Source: Bimuria novae-zelandiae CBS 107.79
Lineage: Eukaryota; Ascomycota; Dothideomycetes; Pleosporales; Didymosphaeriaceae
Length of the DNA stretch: 64,000 bases
Assembly: GCA_010015655.1 (NCBI GenBank)
Contig: ML976703.1
Location: 210,740-274,739 of the forward strand
Reading direction: 5' to 3'
Shown piece after piece: positions 1-11,789 of the stretch (the first letter of the stretch is position 1; each line of letters begins with the position of its first letter). The translations under genes were made by a program, and so were the position numbers. The notes under the pieces are model-generated. The model saw only the letters and a list, made by a program, of their open reading frames with translations. It searched no databases and was not told the origin of the DNA.

Positions 1-340
1 ACCGTGCGCAAACATCAATCCTTATAACCCTCTTTCCCCCGTACGTAGAATAGACAGACAAGACTTGAATACCAGACCCTTTTCTCACCCGTACCATCGT
101 ACAACTATCTAGCCCTATCATATCGCGATATGCTTGGCTTAGTATAGCCCATTCAACAAAACTAGCTTTAGTTTTAATAGAGCTAACTATTTAATGCTAT
201 TAAAGGCACTTTTATGTTACAAGGGGGCTATACGTACCTAAGCCTGTTTCGGGTTAGGGGAGAATAGGTTAAGGGTAAAGCACCTTGCGGATATTTAGTA
301 GTTAAGAGCTAGGGATAATAATAAAGTTAGCTATAAATAA

Positions 341-534
341 TTTAATCCTATAATAAATTATAGAATGCAAGGGGCTAGGTGCTTAAGGGGCCAAAGGTGC
401 TAGAAGAATACTTATAAATTTAATAAAATATCTAAGGTTAAGTTTTAAGCATTAAACTTATATATTTAGGGTTTATATAACTAAGGATTAAAGATTTAAA
501 GTAATAATTAGGCGTAGCTTATTATATACCTCTC
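341..534 (-). repeat. Left copy of the 200-bp direct repeat (putative 3' LTR)
   Basis: It matches 8048-8251 over its length with many transition-type differences; shared stretches include GGTGCTTAAGG, ATAAATTTAATAAAA and TTAAACTTATATAT. The copy ends in a CTCTC tract at 534. The left limit is where I can no longer see similarity, so the true LTR may extend further. Confidence 0.6.
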
Positions 535-3500
535 TTTTCTCAATTAGTTTAAAGAAAAATCTTTACGTCTTATCTTACTATATAATTTTATAATTATTTT
601 ATTATCTACTTGCAATTTTCTTACTATTATAAACCTTTTACTAGTTTTATTCTTGCGCATTTAATTTTATATTCTTACTATAAGTAGTTACTATAGTAGT
701 ATGTTCACGCTAGTGCGTTTACTTATTATTATATATATAAAATCATTTCTTACCTAGCTTTTAAACCTTACTCCTTTATACTTTTTTTCTTTTCTGAACT
801 TCGTGCACTGTACCATCTTTTAGCCTAGTTTTTTTATTTTATAATTTAATTCCTTTCTTTATTTTAATAAGATAGCTAGCTCTTTACGTCAGACTTGCAT
901 AGTAAAGACTTTTAAATATTAAAGGCATGCTATTAATTCTAATAATAAGATAAAAGAAGTCATATTTTTATTATAGTTATTTAATTACTAATTTAAAAAG
1001 ACTAAGCTTTTTTAAAAAATAAAGCTACTATTTTTAACGCTAACGTAATCCTCTTTAGCTAGCCTACTAAAAAGTTTAGTCCTTTTAAAGCTTATAAAGT
1101 AAGTTTTAAGTCCTCTTTTACGCTTTTTTTTTTCTTTTTTTTACTTTCTAACTTAGCTCTTTACTTTTCTAACTTTTTTTTGTTCTTTATTAGCCTAGGT
1201 ATGCGCACTTGCTAACTTAATAAGCTTAGCTTTTAAGGCCTAATCATGCTACGTACGATAATTAAGCGCTAGTATATTAATTATATTACTTATATATATG
1301 TCTATTAGTAGGTGCTAGTAGGCAGGATAGTATTCTATAAAAAGTGTCGTACCTATAAGCTTATTAGCTATACTAGACAAGTATACTTTAGTTTAACTTA
1401 TTCTAGATAACTTTAGAATATGCTTTACTAACTTCTTTCCCACTTAAATTTAGCCTATCCTTAATAAATTTAGCCGCGAACATTTTATTAATATTATAAT
1501 TATTATTATGAGCTATCTTATATATAAGATTTTAAAAAGTAGCTAAAAGTAAAAGGTCTTTCTTACTAAGCTTTAACGCGTTCTATTCTACTTATAAAAT
1601 TATTATTATTAATTACTATACCTCCTTTCAGAGTAAAACCACTATTGCTTTAGGCCCTATTACTTTTTTTAAGACTATTTAGCTCTTAGAGCGCATTACT
1701 ATTATAGGTAAAAAGACTTTTAACTTTTTTAAGTTTATACTACTAACTTTAAAGTATTTTATTAAGAGTATAAGAACTCTTTTATAAGTTCCTTTTAAAT
1801 ACTAAAGCTATCTTTTAAGGCTAATATCGTGTAGCTTTCTAGTAGGTTTATAGTAGTAGATAAGGATATTATAATAGATAGTTTTTAGATAATAGATAAT
1901 GTCCTCACGGGAGCTAATATACTTACTTAAGCTTACTAAGGCTTACGCTAGTAGCTTTAGGCTATTATAATTAAAAAGTGCCTCAGTAAGAAGAATAATA
2001 GCTTCTCTAATTTTAGTAGTATATTAAATAGTAGAAAAGAAGATCTAGACGTTATTAGGAAGGGTTTTACTATTTTTTTAGTACCTAAAGATATTTCTAT
2101 TACCTAGTTTCTCTCTTCTTTTTATTTTTAGTTTACTTCTAAGGTTCCCTTCTTTTGTATGGGTTATCCCTTACTATTATAGGAACTATTTAGTTCTTTT
2201 ATTATTCTTAGTAGTTATAGGGTTTTTTAAGTTACTTTTTTAAGATTCCTTTTTAACTTTCTTCCTTAGATAGATAGAATTACTTCTACCTCTTTTTAGC
2301 CTAATTATTAGTCTTGCCTGATACTTAATTTTGTCCGTTAATAATATTATTCCTATCTTTATTTTAAATACTTTTATTTAGCTAGGTTCTTTAGCTTAGC
2401 GAGGCAGGCATTATAGAGCCTTTTTTAGGTCCTAATAAAAGCTAATTTAGGGGATATCGCGATAAAATCCTATTAAAAGTTTTTTATTATAATTTTAATA
2501 TAGCTTAGTAAACTTCTTTTAGTAGTTTAACGTAGTAGCTTAGTTAAGGTTCTTATAAGGATCCTAAGTTTTTTAAGAGTAGTTTTTTTATTATTCTAAA
2601 TATTCTACTCTTTTGCCTTCAAAAGGACTAACGTTTTTTATATATATTAATTATACTATACTCGTTCTCTCCATCTTTTGTTATAATTGCTTTAGGCTAA
2701 GCGTTATTAATAATTTAGCTAGGGAGAGGGTTTAACAAGGCTAATTTTAGCCTATTTACGTAGAACCTTACGTGCATATTTGGCAGGATATTTAGTTCTA
2801 CTACGTAAGAGTTTATTACCTTCTTTATAGTAAACTCTTTTTACTTCTAGTTAAGTTTCTTACTTAGACGCTAGTTTTAAAGGTAGCTCTTATATTTTAG
2901 TTATACTTTATTTCCTTCTTTTAAGATTAGAGCGTTTTTACGTTAATAACTTAATAGGCGCTTTTATTCTTATTAGGCTATTATTATATTTGCCTTAGTA
3001 AAGTTAAAACCGTTTTTGAACTTTTTTATTATTACCTTTATAGCCTTTTTTATATTAGTTTTAAGCTCTAAGACTAATTTCTAGACTCTAAAGTTTTTAA
3101 TTAGTTTAGTATTCTAGCTATAGGATAATTAAAATAGGCTAACTTTTATTAATATAGCTTTTAACCCTTTAATAGCTATCGATGCTATAGGAAGCTACTT
3201 TATCTGATCATATTATTACTAGTTATAATATGCCTAGAGGTAGGCATTAAGGATAGAGTTTATTCATTATATCTACCTATCCGTTTCTAGGTAATTTGCT
3301 ATAGATAGTCTTTAGTTAATGCCTACTTATTTATAGAGCACAGTCTAAAATTCACTCACGAACTGTCCCCCGCGATTAAATATAATAGAGAAGGGAAAAA
3401 AGTAGTCTACTACTTAGTATTAAAGAAACGCTATTGTAACTATAGGTATATTAAGGTTTAATAGACTAATAAACTTAGGGTCCTTATTAAGTTTAATTAT

Positions 3501-4639
3501 AATTACTATAATATTCGTATAGCTATTACTTTTAGATAAAGTAATAATAAAGTCTATTATAATATCCTGCTATTCTTATTTAGGTAGTAGTAAGGGCTTT
3601 AGTAGGCCCTGTTTTGCTTCTCTCTATAGTTTGATTTTTTTTTATAAATATTATAGTTCTTAATATATTACCTTACTTAGTTAGACATCCTAAGAAAAGG
3701 TAGTCATAAGTAAATATTTTATAAGTATTTTTGTATCCTAAGTACTCTAAAGCTAAAAAAAACTATACGCGACTACTATTAGCTTTATTTATAAAAGTTC
3801 TAATTTTAGTACCTATTATCTTAACCTATAGTATATATACCCTTAGTTATCTATACTATATTTTAAGGTACTAATAGATAACTTCTACTTAGATTTAAAC
3901 TTCCTAAGCCTGTTCTTATCATAAGCCTTTATTTTACTATATACACTGTCTATCATGTTTTACCACTTATTATATAGTATTAAAGTCTAGTTAGCGTTAT
4001 TTAGCAGGGTTATCGCCTCCTTAGAGAGTTAATATAGGTAGTTTAGAACGTGTTAGGTAAGTAAGCACTAGATTTTTATTTACTTTAATATAGTTAGGTT
4101 CCTTCATAGTGGTAGGTATTTAAGAGATAAAAGGCTTTAGGCTATTTCTCTTAATAGTCTCCTAAATAGCGTAAAGTATTTTAACTTTAATTTATTATTT
4201 TTACTATCCTTTAGTAGATTTTAGTTTTTATAAGAGAGGGCGTCTGTCCTAGAGTTTACTAACCCTAGTCTATATATAAATATTATATTAATATAGCTAA
4301 TTGTGTCTACCCACTAAACATGTCGTTTATCTAACCTTTATTTAGTAGTAAAATATGTAACGTTTTATAACTAGTGTAAATTTTATGGTGTTTTACTACT
4401 TAACGCATATAGTCTTATTTATTAACGTATTTAATAACTATATCTCTTTATTGTAGGTAGCGTAGTTATATTCTACTAGGCTATTCTTTGCTAAAAAGTA
4501 GGCTACTATACGTAAATTCTTATTATTATTATATTAAGAAAAGTATACTCTAATTAACTTGCTAAAGATATTTACTTCTAGTACTATTTCTTATTTAGAG
4601 TTAAAGTAGGCTAGCGCAGGATCCGTATAAAAAACCATT

Positions 4640-5090
4640 TTTAGAAAGTTAAATATATACTACTACTCTTATCTTTAGACAAATTCTGTTCCTTTACTAG
4701 TAAGCTTTATAAAGGGACTTACTATACAAGAGAAGTCTTATATAAATCTCTAATAAAATTTTATAAAGCCTACCAAGCTCTAGACTCCCTTTACTAAAAT
4801 TAGTAGCTCTTATTTTTAAATTATTTAGACTTTATCTTAGTCTATGCTTACGCCCTTATTAATTACTATAATAAATCTAAAATACTTAGTCTTTTTAACG
4901 TAAAACTTAAATTTCTTAATATTTAAATACAGGTACTAGTCCTTCTTTAAGATAGCGTTTAGGACTTAATAATTAATATAAAAGCGTAGTCCTTTACTAA
5001 ATTTTTTAATAAATAATACTCAGGCGACGGCGCTGGACTTACTTAAATAAAGGTTTTATTTAAGTATTTAATAAGCTCTTTCTAAAGGAC
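4640..5090 (-). pseudogene. Decayed Gypsy reverse-transcriptase fragment
   Basis: On the minus strand, about 4961-5083 reads like the stretch of Gypsy reverse transcriptase leading to the VDYR.LN motif (SPAPSPEYYLLKN, then a degenerate form of the LRFCVDYR motif). About 4700-4945, in a different frame, reads like the later part: YLNI-K-FKFYV followed by KYFRFIIVINKG and then an F.KFY.RFI.DF motif. Many stops interrupt it. The two parts are only a few dozen bases apart, although about 150 residues including the catalytic YxDD box normally separate them. This suggests an internal deletion. Family assignment rests on remembered motif order, not on a search. Confidence 0.6.
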
Positions 5091-5308
5091 GAGCAACTCT
5101 TTACAAGACATGTTAAATAGAGGACTATAGCGGATTTCTAGAGTCTTATTATGTTTTTCTACAAGAGGGATAAAAAGATTTACTCTAGGTCCACGGTGCA
5201 AGGGGAGCTTATTAGCTTATTCTCTATAAAAGATACGCTATAAGTCCTTAAAAGCTTTAAGTTATAGCTTTTATAGGTTTACCTTTAGCTTACGGATTAA
5301 CGTCTTCT

Positions 5309-5582
5309 TGTCAGATTGGAGGGGTAATCTGATAAGATGAAAAGATAGTGATTAATTAAGATAAATTGTGGTATAAAGTGTTGTTTTTTTTTCTCTGTAA
5401 GAATGTAAGGCTCTTATATCCTTACGTCTTACACTAATACGCTAATCTATTTCCGTTGATTAAGGAGAGTTACCCTTTGTCCCGCCCGGAATTGTGCGGA
5501 TAAATCAGACTACTGGCAAGGTTTCTTTGTGTAGGGTTGCGCCAGCTACCTTTGCGTGTGCAAAGGGCCATGTAATCGGACA
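5309..5582. mobile_element. Solo LTR, 274 bp, target-site duplication CTTCT
   Basis: The island begins TGTCAGATTGGAGG and ends CCATGTAATCGGACA, so its ends are TGTC...GACA with a partly complementary terminal repeat. The five bases just before it (5304-5308, CTTCT) are repeated exactly just after it (5583-5587). A 5-bp duplication and TG...CA ends are the signature of LTR retrotransposon insertion. The sequence is less AT-rich than its surroundings, with unmutated CpA and CpG sites in 5460-5582. No coding sequence lies inside, so it is a solo LTR left after recombination between two LTRs. The family is not identified. Confidence 0.8.
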
Positions 5583-7069
5583 CTTCTATATATCTTTTAT
5601 TAATATAGAAACTATCTTAGCCTTGTTTTCCAGACGTTAATTACGCTAATATAAGACTCTAAAGACTATAGCTTATATCCTTTAGGGCTTTACTAATAAT
5701 TACTTATATTTTTAGTTATGAATATAGATGTCTAAACTTCTAAGTTAAATTAATTTCTTTACTATGGCTAGTTCAATCATATTTTTTTAGGTTAGGCTAA
5801 GGATTAGATTATATGACTTATTATTAAATAAGATATATAACTAAATTAGTTCTATATAGCTATTAATATTTATTTTTAATTAGACTAATTTGCGTGCGAA
5901 GAGTTACATACCTTTAATACTAATAACTTTTTATAAATAGAGTAGGTTCTTTCGCTGTAGGTAGGCTTTTATTATAAGGTCTTTTAATATAAATTTAAAA
6001 TTTAAATAACCTAAATTAACTATTATTAATAAAGATGTAAGGTTATTAATAAGTAAGCATATTATTACTAGTAATAAGTCTAGCTATAGCCTTTAAAAGT
6101 TATTAAAAGTTATTTTTTATCGTTTTCCTACTTTTACCTTATAGTAACGACTATTATTAGAAAGATCTAGTTTTCTACATTAATAAAAGCTGTATTAAAC
6201 ATTTTATTAAAACAATTTTGATAATAAGTGTAGTGGCGCAAAATTATGCTAGCTTTATTATAAGTAAAAGTTTACACTACTTTACGTGGTGCCCTATATC
6301 TTTATAATAAAAATAAGAACTATTCTTCTTACAGGTTTTTATTACCTCGCACGTCACCCACACGACTTATTTTTAGGTAGTACTAGAACTGTGTTCTATA
6401 GTTCTGTACGCCACTTAGTATTATTATTTTAGCTTTATTAGCTAGATACCCTTATAAGGTTACCTTAGATAGATTCTTAATTTATCTTGTCTAGCGTCCC
6501 GCTCTTAGTAGAGAACTTTGGTAGTTATAATTTATTTAAAAAAAATTAATCTTATTAACTCTCTTCTAAACTCCTTATAGGTCCTAATTATTACCTATAT
6601 CTACTATAACTATTTAATCCTCTAAGTTATTATAAAGGCTTGAAAAGTATAAGTTTTTTAAAATCTCTTAACTATACTCCTTAGCTTTTATAGCGTACTT
6701 ATTAAAGTTAAAGTTAAAGGTACGAAGTTTTTAGTTTCTTTATTATATTATCAATAAACAGTTACGTGCAAATTCTTTAGCTAGATAGTTATAAAAGTTA
6801 TAGTTTAGTAACTCCTAAAGGTTAGTGTTAAGATCTAAAGAGGTAGCTATTCTCTAAGGGGCTAAGGTTGGTTCTCGGGCAGGAGTACTGGTAGGACGGG
6901 AGAGGGTTGTAGTGATAGCTTGCGCCTGTCACTAAGGGCGTTGGTATCGAAGGTGTGTACAGCACAATCAAATCAACAAGGTTGCTTATTCAGATCCAAA
7001 CGATAGATTGATAAACAGGTTGAACACAAGTAGAAGAGAGACTCCTTCTTGCGTTCCTATATACTTGTC

Positions 7070-7104
7070 CTGCTCGACATGCTCGAGTCGAGCGCAGCGA
7101 GCAG
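7070..7104. repeat. 35-bp palindromic repeat, copy 1
   Basis: The unit starts CTGCTCGACATGCTCGAG and ends GCAGCGAGCAG. It can fold on itself through CTGCTCG...CGAGCAG. A second copy at 7123-7157 differs at one position. It lies inside the solo LTR 6826-7252. Confidence 0.85.
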
Positions 7105-7122
7105 AGGTCTTGGCTTCTGCGT

Positions 7123-7157
7123 CTGCTCGACTTGCTCGAGTCGAGCGCAGCGAGCAG
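7123..7157. repeat. 35-bp palindromic repeat, copy 2
   Basis: This is the second copy of the unit at 7070-7104, in direct orientation with a start-to-start distance of 53 bp and a single A-to-T difference. It is followed at once by TCACGTGA, another palindrome. The function is unknown; it may be part of the LTR promoter or transcript end. Confidence 0.85.
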
Positions 7158-8047
7158 TCACGTGACCTCCAGGTACTGTACCTCCATTGGTCACCATAAG
7201 ACCATAGGCGCTCTGGAGCCTAGCCAAGTGCCTGTAAGATCGGATCTTAACAGTTAGCTTTAGTATATTTTAGATAGTAGTCTAAATACGTAATTCCCAC
7301 CGTTGCTACACGCCTTATTAATTAATTATTAATCTATTTAGGTATATTTTTAAGATAGTCCTTATCTTCTAAGAGCTTATATTATAACACTATCCTAAAG
7401 CGACGATAATCCTATTATTTACTATTAAAATAGGCTAAATTAAAACATTTAGCATAGTAGCTTCTTTCTTAGTTTAAAATAAACTCTACTATTAATTTCT
7501 TTAGTAGCTCTATCTATTCGTCTACTTTTAATAGCTAATTTATACCTTCTGTCACTTAAGTGTATTATTATTATATTGGGGTTTTTAGTGCTTTTTTATT
7601 ATTTCTTTAGTTAGTCCTCTTACTCTATATAGTAAAGTCTAAAAAGTATTATAGAGGTTAATAAGTACTTTAATCTTATTTAAAAACTATTATATTTTAT
7701 TCTTATTCACTCCTAATACTTAGAGTTTAGTTATAAATAAAGAGACTATCCTTTTATCTCCCTAACTATTACATTTTTATAAGCTAATAGCTTGCTACGC
7801 ATAATTATCCGCGCTAAAACGTAGATCTTTAGTAAAAAGTCTTATTCTTATTTTTATAACTTTTTTATTTAGCAAAGATAGTCTTACTAGCGTTACGTAT
7901 CTATTAAGACTCCTTTTTAATTACTTACTAGGAAGGGTTCTATCTCCCTGCAGGTCTAGGCGTTGTCTTTATAGTATTTATTTATATAAGTCCTTTAACT
8001 TTGTGTGCTACTTTATAGCTTTAGTTTATAATTATATTTAAAATCTA

Positions 8048-8251
8048 CTTATCCTATAATAGGTAAAAGCAATTAAATTTAATATAAAGGGTTAGGTGCT
8101 TAAGGAGCTAAAGGTACTGAAAGAATATTTATAAATTTAATAAAAAGTTTAAAGTTAAGCTTTAGGTGTTAAACTTATATATCTAGGATTCGCATAACCA
8201 AGGGTTAAGGATCCGAGGCAACAACTAGGTGTAACTTATTATAATTCTCTC
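8048..8251 (-). repeat. Right copy of the 200-bp direct repeat (putative 5' LTR)
   Basis: It matches 341-534. This copy keeps more GC (for example GGATCCGAGGCAACAACTAGG near 8208-8228, abbreviated here) than the left one. Read on the minus strand it starts near TATAATAAGTTACACC, compatible with a mutated TG start, and contains ATATATAAG, a possible TATA box. Confidence 0.6.
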
Positions 8252-9345
8252 TAATAAGCTTTCCTTTCGTACTGAGTAACAGTATCTAATGAATTAAATT
8301 TTTTTAATTAGTATAGCGTTATTATGACTTAATAAATTACGTATCTAATTCTAATATTTTAACTTTATAATACAGAATCTAAAAAGGTTAAGAGGCTATA
8401 TAAGGTATATTAAATAAATAAAAAATAAAAGCTCTATTATATTAATCGTACAAAGTTATATAAACTTAATATTAATATAGTTAGTATATTTATTAGGTAA
8501 GAAAAGTTAATATTACTAAGTATTAAATACTATTTTTAAAATATAAATATGCTATAGCTACTGAATACTTATATTTTTTTATATTTTTTTATTCGTAAAG
8601 AGTATATATAGCTAATTAGAAACTAATTTTACTAAAAACTTTATTATTTATAAATGTTAACCTTTAAACAGAGTACTGTAGCGTAGTTTCCGTCCTATTA
8701 TAAAAATGTAATTAATTAATAAGATCTACTTAGAATATTTTAATAACTTTATATGAGTCTTCTTCTTAGAGCTTAATAAGAGTACCCTAGAGTTAGTATA
8801 TATAATTAAGACTATTTTAGTCTTATTAATATTTTATATATCTTTAACGCGTATTTTAAGGTGTATTTAAATAGTCTTAAATAGTCTTAAATAGCTTAAA
8901 AAACGCGCATATATATTTAAAAGTAGTAGCTTTAACTTATACAGCCTTAAGCTTGTTACTAATAATTAAAATAACGCGTAGGTTTTATATAATAAAGCCT
9001 TACATTTATTACTGACTGAAAAGCTAAGTATTACTATTAAGGTATAAAATTTAAATTATTTACTTTTTAAGCGGACGCGCGAAAGTTTTTTTTTTAAATT
9101 AATAATTTAATTAATAAACAAATTTTCTTAATCTAGTAATAATTATTATAAATACTAGTAAGTAGCGTGGTGCGGCGCGTGTCTATTAACGCGCGTAGAT
9201 AGTATAAATTATGTACTATTATAGGTTTATGTAGCTGCACGCTAACTAGAAAAAATACTAAAATTAAAATCTATAATAGTAGCTTATATAGTAGCTTTGT
9301 AATTGCCTATTAAACAAGCGTTATTAATAGAAAAGTCGGTGTTAT

Positions 9346-9913
9346 GTAAGTGATCAGGTTGGTGGGACTAATTAACATTTAGGGGTGATCAATATTTAGG
9401 TGCGTCGGCTTATCCTTTACCTTGACATTTTGCTGCTCAATCAAGTCAAATACTTCTACGACGGGGTTCTCGTTGGAAGCTCTTCCGTCGTAGCACTTCT
9501 TAATTGCCGTTCCAAGGTCGAGATCGTGGGACATTCCATCCTATTGATATGTAGCCCTTAAGCGTACGCTGCATACGTGTTGTAGTAGGACCCTGGTCCA
9601 CCTCGGTCGTAGGAGACGAACGGCACCAAGACGTACATACACTTAGGAAATAATGCTATATCCCTCCAACAACGATCCTCCAAGGTCATGGCTGATTGTG
9701 AGCACTTGCACTACCACGCAAAACCGACGAAATGCCCGCCGGAGAAAGCTGCCGGAAAGAACATGCTGATTGTCTATGAATGCTCTTCGCGATCAGCTTG
9801 ACCTCGCTTCTACTAGTACATGCAGCAACTTTTGCGGGGATATTGATGTCTTACGAGTAACGCTCCGTGGACCTAAACACCTGCTGCGCCTATGCCAAAG
9901 CAAGAAGAAAAGA
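9346..9913. other. Spacer downstream of RVB2
   Basis: The base composition is normal and no plausible gene is visible. It covers the RVB2 3' untranslated region and the junction with the AT-rich block. Confidence 0.7.
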
Positions 9914-11421
<1,508 letters not shown>

Positions 11422-11789
11422 GGCGGCGGCGTTGGGACGAGAGAGCGGCGACAGCTTCAGTGAACCTGCAGAATGCGACGCGGTCGACAGCGAAACTTCG
11501 CGATGGCCTTCGCCACGCTCCAAAGAGGTCCACTGCGCTAGACCCCTTTGGGGAAAATCTAGACACGCTATCTCTGTTGCGGTAACGGTCCTTCACTAGC
11601 GCGTCGACAGAGGGGGCGACGAATCGACCTATAAAGTCATGAGCCCCGCCCTTGTGGTTGTGCCCATACCGCGCCACGACCCGGCGCCTGCTCCTGCGCA
11701 CCCACGCCTGCTCCCACCTGGCGCGCTGATCGCGGCGCGGTGGCAGCGGCCATCTGCGTGATCTGACTGACCTTCGAAGAGTTCCCAGC
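11422..11789. promoter_or_regulatory. Divergent promoter region, RVB2 / coiled-coil gene
   Basis: These 368 bp separate the start codons of two divergent genes and must hold both promoters. I see no clear TATA box or named binding site in it. Confidence 0.55.

Larger units (their letters stand above)
6826..7252. mobile_element. Solo LTR, 427 bp, target-site duplication GTTAG
   Basis: It starts TGTTAAGATC and ends GATCTTAACA, a perfect 10-bp inverted terminal repeat bounded by TG...CA. The flanking bases GTTAG at 6821-6825 and 7253-7257 are identical, a 5-bp target-site duplication. The interior is much richer in GC than its surroundings and contains two 35-bp palindrome-like repeats at 7070-7104 and 7123-7157. 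A 63-codon open frame (7008-7199) inside it has no protein-like features and is taken as chance. The element lies in the part of the Gypsy remnant where gag would be, so it inserted into that older element. Confidence 0.88.
341..8251 (-). mobile_element. Remnant of a Gypsy-type LTR retrotransposon
   Basis: Direct repeats of about 200 bp at 341-534 and 8048-8251 enclose about 7.9 kb, a usual length for a fungal Gypsy element. Decayed reverse-transcriptase sequence is readable on the minus strand around 4640-5090, so the 5' LTR would be the right copy and gag would have lain between about 5600 and 8000. The ends of the repeats are approximate and no target-site duplication could be fixed. Two solo LTRs of other elements are inserted in it. 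The remnant cannot encode an active protein. An alternative is that the two repeats belong to two separate elements. Confidence 0.6.
1..9345. repeat. AT-rich, RIP-degraded repeat block
   Basis: This stretch is strongly AT-rich and full of TpA, with no long open frame on either strand. That is the appearance of fungal repeats hit by repeat-induced point mutation, which turns CpA into TpA. It ends abruptly near 9345, where normal GC content resumes before RVB2. Two less mutated islands inside it (5309-5582 and 6826-7252) are solo LTRs described separately. Outside the recognisable Gypsy remnant, 8252-9345 and 1-340 show only AT-rich sequence in which I could not name an element. Seen: composition and lack of ORFs. 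Inferred: RIP as the cause. Confidence 0.85.

Noticed and set aside
7008..7199. 63-codon open frame in the solo LTR
   Set aside because: It runs through the palindromic repeats and LTR end; composition is not protein-like.
1..9345. CRISPR-like or satellite array
   Set aside because: No regularly spaced identical units occur; the repetitiveness is due to AT-rich RIP-type composition.
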